Shown here piece after piece: positions 8,427 to 16,496 of a stretch of DNA of 39,692 bases. This DNA comes from an uncultured Blautia sp. Its GTDB lineage: Bacteria > Bacillota > Clostridia > Lachnospirales > Lachnospiraceae. The notes beneath the pieces were generated by a model, which worked only from the letters and a program-made list of their open reading frames with translations, had not been told where the DNA came from and ran no database searches. A program made the position numbers and the translations under genes. Position 1 is the first letter of the stretch; every line of letters begins with the position of its first letter. The stretch lies in contig UQHF01000035.1 of the NCBI GenBank assembly GCA_900540785.1, positions 1-39,692 on the forward strand, written 5' to 3'.

Positions 8427-8455
8427 TTGCAAAAACTGAAATTATATGGTATGAT
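8427..8455 (+). promoter_or_regulatory. Promoter of tRNA-Leu
   Basis: TTGCAA (8427-8432), 17-base spacer, TATGAT (8450-8455). The tRNA 5' end at 8472 is about 10 bases past the predicted start. Confidence 0.78.
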
Positions 8456-8471
8456 AACAAACGATTCAGAT

Positions 8472-8554
8472 GCCGGCATGTCGGAATGGCAGACGAGGCA
8501 GACTCAAAATCTGTTGTGGGCAACCACGTGTGGGTTCAAGTCCCACTGCCGGCA
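8472..8554 (+). tRNA. tRNA-Leu (anticodon CAA)
   Basis: An 83-base class II tRNA. Acceptor stem GCCGGCA (8472-8478) pairs with TGCCGGC (8547-8553), and the discriminator A is at 8554. The anticodon stem GCAGA/TCTGT holds the loop CTCAAAA, giving anticodon CAA for UUG codons. The long variable arm GTGG-GCAA-CCAC and the T arm GTGGG-TTCAAGT-CCCAC are complete. CCA is not encoded (GTC follows), so it must be added after transcription. No clear terminator hairpin follows, only a T-rich stretch near 8571. It lies between the divergent ftsH gene and the coiled-coil gene. Confidence 0.96.
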
Positions 8555-8638
8555 GTCATTTATTTCATATCTTTTTTATCTAATCTTACCTTTCAAATTT
8601 TTTCCACTACATTTTACAAATGCACCCTGATAATTAAA

Positions 8639-8667
8639 TAGACTTTATACTCTGGTAATGTTATAAT
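8639..8667 (+). promoter_or_regulatory. Extended -10 promoter of the coiled-coil gene
   Basis: TATAAT at 8662-8667 preceded by TGT gives a TGN extended -10. The -35 (TAGACT, 8639-8644) is weak, at 17-base spacing. Initiation near 8674 gives a leader of about 50 bases. Confidence 0.6.
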
Positions 8668-8724
8668 ATCTTTACAGCAGTAACGGAAAGCCAAGTGACA
8701 TAATGAGGAGGCGAAATAAGACAG

Positions 8725-9252
8725 ATGGAAGAAACACTAAAATTAATTTTGACAAAACTGACCTCATTAGAAGAAGGGCAAAAGGCTTTACTGGCAGGTC
8801 AGAAAACTCTGGAAACACGACAGGCTTCTTTGGAAAAGCATCAGATTTCTTTGGAAAAACGACAGGCTTCTTTGGAAGAACATCAGATTTCTTTGGAAAA
8901 ACGACAGGCTTCTTTGGAAGAACATCAGATTTCTCTGGAAAAACGACAGATTGCTTTGGAAGAACGACAGACTTCTTTGGAAGACGGTCAAGAATCTCTC
9001 ATCAAGGGTCAGACTGAAATTCGTCTGGAACTGGACAGAAGAATCACAGAATCAGAAAATATGATTCTGAAAGAACTCGATAAGGTACAGGAACAGTTTG
9101 ACACAAGACTTGAAAGAGTCGAGAAAAACCTGGAAGAAATACAGCAGTATTATAGGAGCAACCGATTGGAAAATGATAATACAACACTTCTTTTAAAACT
9201 TCATGATGACATACAGAAACGAGTAACGGAACTGGAACGGAAAACTGCATAA
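8725..9252 (+). CDS. Heptad-repeat coiled-coil protein of unknown function
   Basis: 175 residues, soluble and highly charged, with no signal peptide or membrane segment. Residues 14-97 form twelve consecutive heptads of the form S-L-E-x-x-Q-x, with Leu at position 2 and Gln at position 6; the middle alternates SLEKRQA and SLEEHQI. A non-repeat coiled coil follows (about 98-175, with LDRRITESEN, LERVEKNLEEIQ and KRVTELERK). The start is supported by GAGGAGG, although the 13-base spacing is long and no other in-frame start exists before a stop at 8704. The repeat also keeps two other frames open (8703-9017 plus, 8788-8991 minus); I take these as shadows. It has its own promoter and a shared terminator. 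Lachnospiraceae encode various short repeat coiled-coil proteins of unknown role, and this seems one of them. Confidence 0.8.
   Translation: MEETLKLILTKLTSLEEGQKALLAGQKTLETRQASLEKHQISLEKRQASLEEHQISLEKRQASLEEHQISLEKRQIALEERQTSLEDGQESLIKGQTEIRLELDRRITESENMILKELDKVQEQFDTRLERVEKNLEEIQQYYRSNRLENDNTTLLLKLHDDIQKRVTELERKTA
8764..9015 (+). repeat. In-frame 21/42-base tandem repeat encoding heptads
   Basis: The units 8839-8880 and 8881-8922 are identical over 42 bases, and 8923-8964 is a diverged third copy. Flanking 21-base half-units are more divergent. Each 42-base unit encodes two heptads (14 residues), so gain or loss of a unit keeps the frame. Confidence 0.9.
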
Positions 9253-9314
9253 GAATATCCAGATATTAAACTCAGCCAGGATATAAAGCTTATTTTCTTA
9301 TAACCCTTTATTCT

Positions 9315-9362
9315 AAAAAACGCAGATACACGAAGTTTTCCCTTCTTCTATCTGCGTTTTTT
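9315..9362. terminator. Bidirectional terminator between coiled-coil gene and lysA
   Basis: AAAAAACGCAGATA (9315-9328) and its exact complement TATCTGCGTTTTTT (9349-9362) form a stem with a T6 run on both strands. It sits between two converging genes. Confidence 0.92.
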
Positions 9363-9381
9363 ATCTGCATTCTAAATTTTT

Positions 9382-10665
9382 TTATTTTCCCGCATCTTCC
9401 AGAAGCTTTTCGTAAACAGGAAAACAATCAAATGTAGCAAAATAATCTTTCGGTATTTCCGCACGACGGATCAGCTGGAAGCTTCCATCTTCCTTCAGAA
9501 GAATCTCCGCTGATTTTAACTTGCCATTATAATTATATCCCATAGCAAAACCGTGCGCTCCTGTATCGTGGATCACAAGAAGATCGCCTTTATCAATTTT
9601 AGGAAGGTAACGATCAATGGCAAATTTATCATTATTTTCACAAAGAGAACCTGTTACATCATAAAGATGATCGCAGGGAAGCTTCTCTTTTCCCATTACT
9701 GTAATGTGGTGATATGCACCATACATGGCAGGGCGCATAAGATTTACAGCACAGGCATCAACCCCGATGTATTCTTTATGAGTATGCTTCTCATGAATCG
9801 CTTTTGTCACAAGACAGCCATATGGTCCCATCATAAAACGGCCAAGTTCTGTGTAAATGGAAACCTCTCCCATACCAGCCGGAATAAGAACTTCCTCATA
9901 AGCCTTTCTCACGCCTTCTCCAATCACGCGAATATCATTTGGAGTCTGGTCCGGGCTATATGGAATACCGATACCGCCGGAAAGATTAATAAAAGAAACG
10001 TGAGCCCCTGTTTCTTTCTGAAGCTTCACTGCCAGTTCAAAAAGCTGTCTTGCCAGAAGAGGGTAATACTCATTTGTCACAGTATTGCTCGCAAGAAACG
10101 CGTGGATTCCAAACTCTTCTGCGCCTTTTTCTTTTAAAATGCGGAACGCATCAAAAATCTGCTCTGTTGTCATACCATATTTAGAATCTCCGGGATTGTC
10201 CATAATATCATTGCTGATCTTGAAAATCCCGCCCGGATTATAGCGGCAGCTTATTTTCTTCGGAATTGTTCCCACTGCTCTCTCCACACTTTCAATATGT
10301 GTAATGTCATCCAGATTAATAATTCCACCAATCTCATCTGCGTATTTAAACTCTTCTTCCGGAGTATCATTGGAGGAAAACATAATATCTCCCTCTTTAC
10401 AGCCAATGGCTTTTGCCATCATAAGCTCCGTCATGGAAGAACAGTCACAGCCGCAGCCATACTCCTGGAGAATCTGAATAAGATATGGATTTGGCGTAGC
10501 CTTCACTGCAAAAAACTCTTTAAACCCCTTGTTCCAGGAAAAAGCTTCTTTTAATGCTCTGGCATTCTCCCGGATTCCTTTTTCGTCATAAAGATGAAAA
10601 GGCGTGGGATATTCCTTCTCAATCTCCTTTAATTTTTCCAATGTCACAAACGGTCTTTTCTTCAT
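9382..10665 (-). CDS. lysA: Diaminopimelate decarboxylase
   Basis: 427 residues, fold-type III PLP decarboxylase. Lys55 in FFAVKATPNP is the expected PLP Schiff-base lysine. CDCSSMTEL, the glycine-rich LSGGIGIPY, ELGRFMMGPYG and the active-site GSLCENNDKFA block (equivalent to the CES(G/N)D motif) follow. HDTGAHGFAM near the C-terminus fits meso-DAP decarboxylases. The product is lysine. It is the last gene of the corA-rhomboid-pyk-lysA run, 19 bases after pyk, with GAGGAG before the ATG, and ends at a shared terminator. No other lysine gene is in the window. Related decarboxylases (carboxynorspermidine, ornithine/arginine) are less likely given these motifs. Confidence 0.92.
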   Translation of the reverse strand: MKKRPFVTLEKLKEIEKEYPTPFHLYDEKGIRENARALKEAFSWNKGFKEFFAVKATPNPYLIQILQEYGCGCDCSSMTELMMAKAIGCKEGDIMFSSNDTPEEEFKYADEIGGIINLDDITHIESVERAVGTIPKKISCRYNPGGIFKISNDIMDNPGDSKYGMTTEQIFDAFRILKEKGAEEFGIHAFLASNTVTNEYYPLLARQLFELAVKLQKETGAHVSFINLSGGIGIPYSPDQTPNDIRVIGEGVRKAYEEVLIPAGMGEVSIYTELGRFMMGPYGCLVTKAIHEKHTHKEYIGVDACAVNLMRPAMYGAYHHITVMGKEKLPCDHLYDVTGSLCENNDKFAIDRYLPKIDKGDLLVIHDTGAHGFAMGYNYNGKLKSAEILLKEDGSFQLIRRAEIPKDYFATFDCFPVYEKLLEDAGK

Positions 10666-10684
10666 GGTATTCTCCTCGTATCTC

Positions 10685-12121
10685 TCACTTTGCCTCGATT
10701 ACATGCATCATATTTGTGGCGGCACCCTCTCCTGTCCGCATATTCGTTGCCGGATCACCTGCTGTAAATACAACAAGATCGCCTTTCCTGATCATTCTTC
10801 TGCGACGCACTACATTCATTGCCTGTAAAATAATATGCTCTGTAGAATTTTTTTCGTATCCCTTTAAAGGAATAACGCCCCAGGCAAGCTGCAGTCTGTG
10901 CATTACCGTATCGTTTGGTGTAATGGCATAAATCGGAACATCAGGACGGAAGTTAGAAATCATAAGCGCTGTACTTCCTCCCATCGTCGGCGTGATGATC
11001 GCCTTTGCTCCAAGAGCTTTTGCAGTTCTGACTGCTGCAAGCCCTACTGCACTGGAAACTTTTCCATCACAGTACATGCTTCTGTTGCTGGCATGAATCT
11101 GATTGTCTACGTGAGGTTCTGTTGTCTCAGCAATTTCCACCATCATTTTAAGGGCAGCGAGAGGATATTTTCCTGCTGCCGTCTCTCCGGAAAGCATAAC
11201 TGCATCTGTGCCGTCATAAATGGCATTCGCCACATCTGCCACCTCCGCCCGTGTTGGACGTGGATTTCTGATCATAGAATCTAACATCTGAGTCGCTGTA
11301 ATAACAGGCAGATAATTGTCATTGCATTTCTGGATGATCATTTTCTGAATATAAGGAACCTGGCTTGCCGGAATTTCCACACCAAGATCTCCTCTGGCAA
11401 CCATAATTCCATCTGATACAGCAATAATTTCGTCTATATTATCCACACCTTCTGCGTTTTCAATCTTGGCAATAATTCCAATATCACTGCCTCCGTTTTC
11501 ATCGAGAAGCTGACGGATTTCCTTGATCGCCTTTGCATTTCGGACAAAGGAGGCTGCAATGTAATCAAATTCCTGAGAAATACCGAAAAGAATATCTTTT
11601 TTATCCTGCTCCGTAATACCAGGAAGCTTTACTTTTACATAAGGTACATTCACACCTTTACGCTCTCCAAGCTCGCCGCCGTTTAAAACACGGCAGAAAA
11701 TATCGCCATGCTTAATATCCTCGATTTCCAGTTCGATCAGACCATCGTCAATCAGGATTTTTCCACCTTTTTTTACATCTTTATAAAGCGTGTCATATGT
11801 AATGGCAACTTTATGTTCATCACCTACATAATCTCCTGTTGTAAGAACGAATTCACTCCCTGCTTCCAGACGTACCTTTTTCCCGTCTTTCAAAAGCCCG
11901 GTACGGATTTCCGGACCTTTCGTATCAAGAAGCATGGCAATGGGAAGATTTAATTCTTCCCTTAAATTTTTGATCATATCTACACGTGCAGCGTGTTCTT
12001 CATGACTGCCATGTGAAAAATTAAAACGGGCAATATCCATTCCGGCCCGCATCAGTGACCGGAGAATTGTTTTTTTATTTGTAGCCGGTCCCAGAGTACA
12101 GATGATTTTCGTTCTTTTCAT
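10685..12121 (-). CDS. pyk: Pyruvate kinase
   Basis: 478 residues. It starts with the signature MKRTKIICTLGPA, has the catalytic and metal region IIAKIENAEGVDNIDEI and MVARGDLGVEIP, then TATQMLDSMIRNPRPTRAE. The C-terminal regulatory domain (about 345-478) is present, but the extra PEP-utiliser-like domain found in Bacillus enzymes (about 585 residues) is absent. It converts PEP and ADP to pyruvate and ATP, the last step of glycolysis. GGGGAG lies eight bases before the ATG. It is 13 bases after the rhomboid-like gene and 19 bases before lysA, so co-transcription is likely. Confidence 0.97.
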   Translation of the reverse strand: MKRTKIICTLGPATNKKTILRSLMRAGMDIARFNFSHGSHEEHAARVDMIKNLREELNLPIAMLLDTKGPEIRTGLLKDGKKVRLEAGSEFVLTTGDYVGDEHKVAITYDTLYKDVKKGGKILIDDGLIELEIEDIKHGDIFCRVLNGGELGERKGVNVPYVKVKLPGITEQDKKDILFGISQEFDYIAASFVRNAKAIKEIRQLLDENGGSDIGIIAKIENAEGVDNIDEIIAVSDGIMVARGDLGVEIPASQVPYIQKMIIQKCNDNYLPVITATQMLDSMIRNPRPTRAEVADVANAIYDGTDAVMLSGETAAGKYPLAALKMMVEIAETTEPHVDNQIHASNRSMYCDGKVSSAVGLAAVRTAKALGAKAIITPTMGGSTALMISNFRPDVPIYAITPNDTVMHRLQLAWGVIPLKGYEKNSTEHIILQAMNVVRRRRMIRKGDLVVFTAGDPATNMRTGEGAATNMMHVIEAK

Positions 12122-12134
12122 TGTTTTTCTCCCC

Positions 12135-12998
12135 TTACTTCACGTGTGTATGTGTAAACAGATGATCCTGACAATATTCATAGTTTCCGTTACATTTGGA
12201 GCAGAAACGGAACTCCAGATCAGGATTGTCAAGCTCCGTACGTCCGCAGATTGCACATTTATGCTTTGCAGCACTGCCTGTAGACGGATTTACACGGCTT
12301 CCTGCCATCGCTTTTTTAAATTCCTGTTTTCTCTTTACTTCTTTCGGATTATAGCGGCTCATATCCCTCGTTCCCAGAAAGAAAATAACAAAGTTCAAAA
12401 GAGACGCCACAATCGGTACTGCCATAAACCATGCACCGATTCTTACATATTTAAAAATATCGTATGCAACAATGACTGCATACAGGATTGCCATCCATTT
12501 CATTTTAACGGGAATGATAAACCATAAAAGAATTTCCATGTCCGGATAAGACAGAGCAAATGCCAGAAAAATGGAAAGACTGATATAATATGTGGAAAAA
12601 ATCATCGTTCCAAGTCCTGTGAGCGCTCCTCCTGTTAAAAAATACAGAAGAAATGCGCCGATCACCGTAAATACCATTCCCGAAAAAATATAAAGCGTAT
12701 AACGGAAAGCTCCCCAGGAACGCTCCAGTGCATTTCCGATCGGATAGTAAAAGAAAAGAATGGCTATGGCAAAGAAAATGATATTTCCGCCGCCTCCAGG
12801 AGGAGAAATGATCCAGGTCACAAGACGCCATATCTGCCCCCTCAAAATAAGTGCCGGTTCCAGGCTTAACATGGACATGATCCTCGGATTAAACATTTGC
12901 AGAATATATCCCAGCACATAACAGCCAATTATATACATGGTAAGATTGGGAATACCATATTTTCTATATTTTCGTTCCAGTTTATCTATAAATCTCAT
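12135..12998 (-). CDS. Rhomboid-like membrane protein without catalytic residues, C-terminal zinc ribbon
   Basis: 287 residues. About six membrane helices (20-210) show rhomboid hallmarks: IWRLVTW (56-62) and GNALERSWGAFRY (88-100). Where an active rhomboid has GxSG, this protein has TGLGTM (127-132). The last membrane helix lacks the catalytic His and the following GxxxG. So it is predicted to be a pseudoprotease of the rhomboid/Derlin type. The cytoplasmic tail ends in a Cys/His cluster: C248-x2-C251, C266-x2-C269, C276 and H279/H283/H285, probably a zinc ribbon plus a third knuckle. AAAGGAG precedes the ATG by four to five bases. It lies between corA (44 bases) and pyk (13 bases). The partner and role are unknown. 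Confidence 0.8.
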   Translation of the reverse strand: MRFIDKLERKYRKYGIPNLTMYIIGCYVLGYILQMFNPRIMSMLSLEPALILRGQIWRLVTWIISPPGGGGNIIFFAIAILFFYYPIGNALERSWGAFRYTLYIFSGMVFTVIGAFLLYFLTGGALTGLGTMIFSTYYISLSIFLAFALSYPDMEILLWFIIPVKMKWMAILYAVIVAYDIFKYVRIGAWFMAVPIVASLLNFVIFFLGTRDMSRYNPKEVKRKQEFKKAMAGSRVNPSTGSAAKHKCAICGRTELDNPDLEFRFCSKCNGNYEYCQDHLFTHTHVK

Positions 12999-13042
12999 AT
13001 AACTCCTTTACTACGCTCTCTTTTCATGCAGAATATACAATA

Positions 13043-13984
13043 TCAGAAGAATTTCTTTTTAGAAAGAATCAGCGCTGCAATAATACTGATCGCCACGGAA
13101 AACAGAATAATAATAAGAAATCCCCAGGGATTATCTGCAAACGGCATACCTGATGAATTTACATTCATACCATAGGCACTGAATACAATGGTTGGAATAC
13201 TCATTACAATGGTAATGATCGCCAGAACTTTCATGACAATATTTAAGTTGTTGGAAATAACGGAAGCAAAGGCATCCATCATACCACTTAAAATCCCACT
13301 GTAAATATTCGCCATCTCAATCGCCTGCTTGTTCTCAATAATAACATCTTCCAGAAGTTCTGTATCCTCAGGATATTTTTTAATGGATTCCACCTTCAGA
13401 AGCTTTTCCAGCACAACCTCATTGGAACGAAGCGATGTGGTGAAATACACCAGGGATTTTTCCAGCTCCAGAAGCTCGATCAGCTCCTGATTTCTCGTAG
13501 AGAGATGAAGTTTTTCCTCCACCTGTGCGCTCTTTTTGTCAATAATGCGCAGATAGCGAAGGTACATACTTGCATTTCTGTACAGAATCTGAAGGATAAA
13601 ACGCGTCTTCATATATGTGAAGAAATTGCGGACACGTCCTTCCATAAATCTTGTCAAAACCTGAGTATCTTCCAGACAGATGGTAAAAATCATCTTATCT
13701 GTGATAATGATGCCCAGAGGAATGGTTCCATACCAGTCTTTTTCATTACGCTCCTCAATCATGGGGACGTCCACAAGAATCAGAGTGTAATTATCTTCTA
13801 CCTCAATACGTGAACGTTCTTCCTCATCCAAGGGGGCCCGCAAATCGTCTACCTCTATCTCAAATTGCTCTGAAATTTCAAATATTTCCGTTGCTGTGGG
13901 ATTCGTCAACGCAATCCAGCAGCCGTCCTGCGCTTCCTGAATCTGGTGGATAGAGCCATCTATCGTTTTAAAAATCCTTACCAC
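13043..13984 (-). CDS. corA: CorA family magnesium/divalent metal transporter
   Basis: 313 residues. A large cytoplasmic alpha/beta and long-helix domain precedes two C-terminal membrane helices. The diagnostic GMN motif (YGMN, residues 272-274) sits at the end of the first, and a short loop (SSGMPFADNPWG) joins the second, which ends in KKKFF. The usual E/MPEL loop is not evident, as in many short CorA homologues, so the transported ion (Mg, Co, Ni or Zn) is uncertain. The start is GTG at 13984 with AAGGGAAG upstream. It is the first gene of the corA-rhomboid-pyk-lysA run behind a near-perfect promoter. Pyruvate kinase needs Mg, so the grouping is biochemically plausible (inference). Confidence 0.93.
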   Translation of the reverse strand: MVRIFKTIDGSIHQIQEAQDGCWIALTNPTATEIFEISEQFEIEVDDLRAPLDEEERSRIEVEDNYTLILVDVPMIEERNEKDWYGTIPLGIIITDKMIFTICLEDTQVLTRFMEGRVRNFFTYMKTRFILQILYRNASMYLRYLRIIDKKSAQVEEKLHLSTRNQELIELLELEKSLVYFTTSLRSNEVVLEKLLKVESIKKYPEDTELLEDVIIENKQAIEMANIYSGILSGMMDAFASVISNNLNIVMKVLAIITIVMSIPTIVFSAYGMNVNSSGMPFADNPWGFLIIILFSVAISIIAALILSKKKFF

Positions 13985-14054
13985 GATTTACACTTCCCTT
14001 CTTTTTTATTTTCCGTATTTTTCTTCCTGTTAAAGAAGCCAAAATACAATTTCC

Positions 14055-14083
14055 ATTATAGATTGTAAGAGAATTTTTGTCAA
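14055..14083 (-). promoter_or_regulatory. Consensus promoter of the corA-pyk-lysA operon
   Basis: Minus-strand TTGACA (14078-14083), 17-base spacer, TATAAT (14055-14060), a perfect sigma-A match. The 5' leader is about 65 bases. I saw no M-box-like structure in it; the leader is too short for one. Confidence 0.88.
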
Positions 14084-14099
14084 TTCCAATGGTTCCGGC

Positions 14100-14128
14100 T
14101 TTACAAACTTTTTACACTCCGATATAAT
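14100..14128 (+). promoter_or_regulatory. Promoter of aroC
   Basis: TTTACA (14100-14105), 17-base spacer, TATAAT (14123-14128). It is back to back with the corA promoter, with only 16 bases between the two -35 boxes. The leader is about 55 bases, too short for a T-box. Confidence 0.82.
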
Positions 14129-14190
14129 ATCTCCATAAATCCGAACAAAAATCCGGAAATACACTTACAGAATAAAAGAAAGGAGTTCCC

Positions 14191-15285
14191 ATGAGTCAGT
14201 CATCATTTGGAAAAAAATTTGTAGTCACAACCTGGGGAGAATCTCACGGAAAAGCTCTGGGCGCAGTGGTGGACGGCTGTCCTGCCGGTCTTTCCCTGGA
14301 AGAAAAAGATATTCAGGCATTTCTTGACAGGAGGCGTCCCGGACAGAGCCGCTACACCACCACCCGAAAAGAGGGAGACGAAGTAGAAATCCTCTCCGGT
14401 GTTTTTGAAGGAAAGACAACAGGAACACCGATCTCTCTCATGGTCCGAAATACAGACCAGCGTTCCAGAGATTATGGAAATATTGCTTATTCCTACCGTC
14501 CGGGACATGCAGATTACACATATGACCAGAAATACGGGATACGGGATTACCGTGGAGGGGGACGTTCTTCCGGCCGCGAAACAACAGGCCGTGTGGCTGC
14601 CGGCGCCATTGCGGCAAAACTTTTAAAAGAGCTCGGCATTACTTTCTGTACATACACCCGCTCCATAGGGGCTGTCTCTGTTTCTTCCTTTCACAAAGAA
14701 GAAATCCAGAACAACGCGTTTTATATGCCCGATGCAGAAGCTGCCAGAAAAGCAGGAGAATATCTGGAACAGTGCATGAAAAACCACGACAGCGCAGGCG
14801 GTGTCATTGAATGCCGCATTCAGGGGGCGCCTGCCGGTCTTGGCGATCCCGTATTCGGAAAACTGGACGCAGAGCTTGCAAAAGCAATCATGTCCATCGG
14901 CGCTGTAAAGGCTGTGGAAATCGGCGATGGCATTCAGGTAACTTCCCTGAATGGCTCTACAGATAATGACGGCTTTTTTGTAAAAGACGGAAACGTATGC
15001 AAAACCTCCAATCACGCTGGCGGTATCATGGGGGGCATGAGCGACGGAAGCGAGATCATTCTCCGAGCCCACATAAAACCCACTCCGTCTATCAGTCAGC
15101 CGCAGCATACCATTACAAAAGACGGCGAAGAATTTGACATGGTGATCCACGGACGTCACGACCCTGTTATTGTCCCGAGAGCTGTCGTAGTTGTGGAGTC
15201 CATGACTGCCCTCACGATTACAGACGCCCTCTTTTCCAATATGAGCGCACGTCTTGACCGTATTCTTGATTTTTATAACAGATAA
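14191..15285 (+). CDS. aroC: Chorismate synthase
   Basis: 364 residues, family length. It converts EPSP to chorismate with reduced FMN, the last common step to aromatic amino acids and folate. Signatures are TTWGESHGKALGAVVDG near the N-terminus, RRRPGQSRYTT, YRPGHADYTYDQKYG, and DYRGGGRSSGRETTGRVAAGA. SNHAGGIMGGMSDG and the HDPVIVPRAV block follow. AAAGGAG lies six bases before the ATG. It is a lone plus-strand gene with its own promoter and terminator; no other shikimate gene is present. Confidence 0.98.
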   Translation: MSQSSFGKKFVVTTWGESHGKALGAVVDGCPAGLSLEEKDIQAFLDRRRPGQSRYTTTRKEGDEVEILSGVFEGKTTGTPISLMVRNTDQRSRDYGNIAYSYRPGHADYTYDQKYGIRDYRGGGRSSGRETTGRVAAGAIAAKLLKELGITFCTYTRSIGAVSVSSFHKEEIQNNAFYMPDAEAARKAGEYLEQCMKNHDSAGGVIECRIQGAPAGLGDPVFGKLDAELAKAIMSIGAVKAVEIGDGIQVTSLNGSTDNDGFFVKDGNVCKTSNHAGGIMGGMSDGSEIILRAHIKPTPSISQPQHTITKDGEEFDMVIHGRHDPVIVPRAVVVVESMTALTITDALFSNMSARLDRILDFYNR

Positions 15286-15288
15286 CTC

Positions 15289-15340
15289 AAAAAGGATATT
15301 CATAGAACATTTTCCTGTCTGCTCTTTGAATATCCTTTTT
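15289..15340. terminator. Bidirectional terminator between aroC and the lactonase-fold gene
   Basis: A 14-base perfect inverted repeat, AAAAAGGATATTCA (15289-15302) against TGAATATCCTTTTT (15327-15340), with a 24-base loop. T5 tails occur on both strands and serve the two converging genes. Confidence 0.9.
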
Positions 15341-15357
15341 ATTTCTCATCTTTTATT

Positions 15358-16428
15358 TTATTCTTCTTCCGGAACTGCCCAAATATGGATGCTGTTCGGC
15401 ATATCTACTTTTAATGGTTTTCCGTTCATAACAATAATATTTTTCTCATAATCAATCGAAAAAACGGTAATCGTATTGCTTGCATGATTTGTTACCGCAA
15501 GATGTTTGTCATCCGGGAAAATCACAATATCCTTTGGATAATCTCCGCTTATGGGAAGGGTAAACTTCTTTGTGAGAATCCCATTTTCCGGATTGATCTC
15601 AAACATGGAAACTGTATTTTCTCCTGCTGTAGTACAGAAAAGATGTCTTCCGTCATTTGCGAGCGTCAGGCCGCTTGCCGCATTATGAACCGCGTCCTGA
15701 TCCTCTGCTTTCTGGAGCGTGCTGATTGTCTGGATCAGCTCAAATTCCGGGTGCTTCCCACTTCCATCGTATGTATAAACACGGATTTCATTACTCAGTT
15801 CACAGAGAAGATACGCATACTTTCCATCGTCACTGAACCGGATAATACGCGGAGCCGTCTCCCTGGGGCATCTTAAAATATCAACAAGTTCCAGCTTATG
15901 TGTCCTTTTATTAATGCGGTAAATTTTTACCTGATCGATCCCGTTGTCTACTGCACAGAGATATTTATTATCGGGTGTAGGCCGCACACAGTTTACATGA
16001 GGTCTGAAATTCCTCTCTGCCACGCTTCCAAGCCCTTTGTGAAAAACACCATCCATAAGGCTTCCCAGACTTCCGTCACGATGCGTATGTACAACCGTTA
16101 CCTTTCCATCATGATAACCTGCCACATAGAGATACTTTCCGTCCACATCTGTAGCAAGGTAACAGCCTCTCATCCCGTCAATATCCACGCTGTTCATTCG
16201 CGTCAGATCACCATCTTTATCTCTTTCAAAAACAGCAACACCCTCATCCTCTATAGAATACAGATATTTCCCGTTTTTGGAAACAGCAGTATGGGAAGAG
16301 TTGCTTACCTCCACTTCATTTCTCTCTGTAAGAAGTCCCTTTTCCACATCTACATCGTATACTTTTATGCCTTTACTGGCTCCGTGAGTGTAAGAACCCA
16401 CATAAGCTACATATTTCTTTTTGCCCAT
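15358..16428 (-). CDS. Lactonase family beta-propeller protein (YbhE/6-phosphogluconolactonase-like)
   Basis: 356 residues, with the seven-bladed propeller pattern of the lactonase family (Pfam 10282). It opens with YVAYVGSYTHGASKGI and has repeated blade motifs NGKYLYSIE, DGKYLYVAGY, DNKYLCAVDN, DDGKYAYLLCE and NDGRHLFCTTAGENT. A PRIIRFSDDGKY segment and a histidine-containing PHVNCVRPTPD match family members that hydrolyse 6-phosphogluconolactone. The family also includes proteins of other function, so the pentose phosphate role is likely but unproven; no zwf or gnd is nearby. There is no signal peptide. It has its own extended -10 promoter and a shared terminator, so it appears monocistronic. 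Confidence 0.87.
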   Translation of the reverse strand: MGKKKYVAYVGSYTHGASKGIKVYDVDVEKGLLTERNEVEVSNSSHTAVSKNGKYLYSIEDEGVAVFERDKDGDLTRMNSVDIDGMRGCYLATDVDGKYLYVAGYHDGKVTVVHTHRDGSLGSLMDGVFHKGLGSVAERNFRPHVNCVRPTPDNKYLCAVDNGIDQVKIYRINKRTHKLELVDILRCPRETAPRIIRFSDDGKYAYLLCELSNEIRVYTYDGSGKHPEFELIQTISTLQKAEDQDAVHNAASGLTLANDGRHLFCTTAGENTVSMFEINPENGILTKKFTLPISGDYPKDIVIFPDDKHLAVTNHASNTITVFSIDYEKNIIVMNGKPLKVDMPNSIHIWAVPEEE

Positions 16429-16465
16429 TTTGTCCGCCTCCTAATCGCCTTTATAAAGTGATTTC

Positions 16466-16494
16466 ATTATAGCATAAACTGTTTCTGTGAACAA
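16466..16494 (-). promoter_or_regulatory. Extended -10 promoter of the lactonase-fold gene
   Basis: Minus-strand TTGTTC (16489-16494), 17-base spacer ending TGC, TATAAT (16466-16471). The -35 lies two bases past the hemL stop, so hem transcripts may read through. Confidence 0.8.
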
Positions 16495-16496
16495 GT

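Noticed and set aside
8764..9015. Possible CRISPR array from the regular 42-base spacing
   Set aside because: Units are directly adjacent without unique spacers, are in frame and encode heptads; there are no cas genes.
8555..9381. tRNA-Leu as an integration site for a small mobile element
   Set aside because: No copy of the tRNA 3' end is repeated downstream and no integrase is present.
14129..14190. T-box or other leader control of aroC
   Set aside because: The leader is about 55 bases and lacks any Stem I elements.
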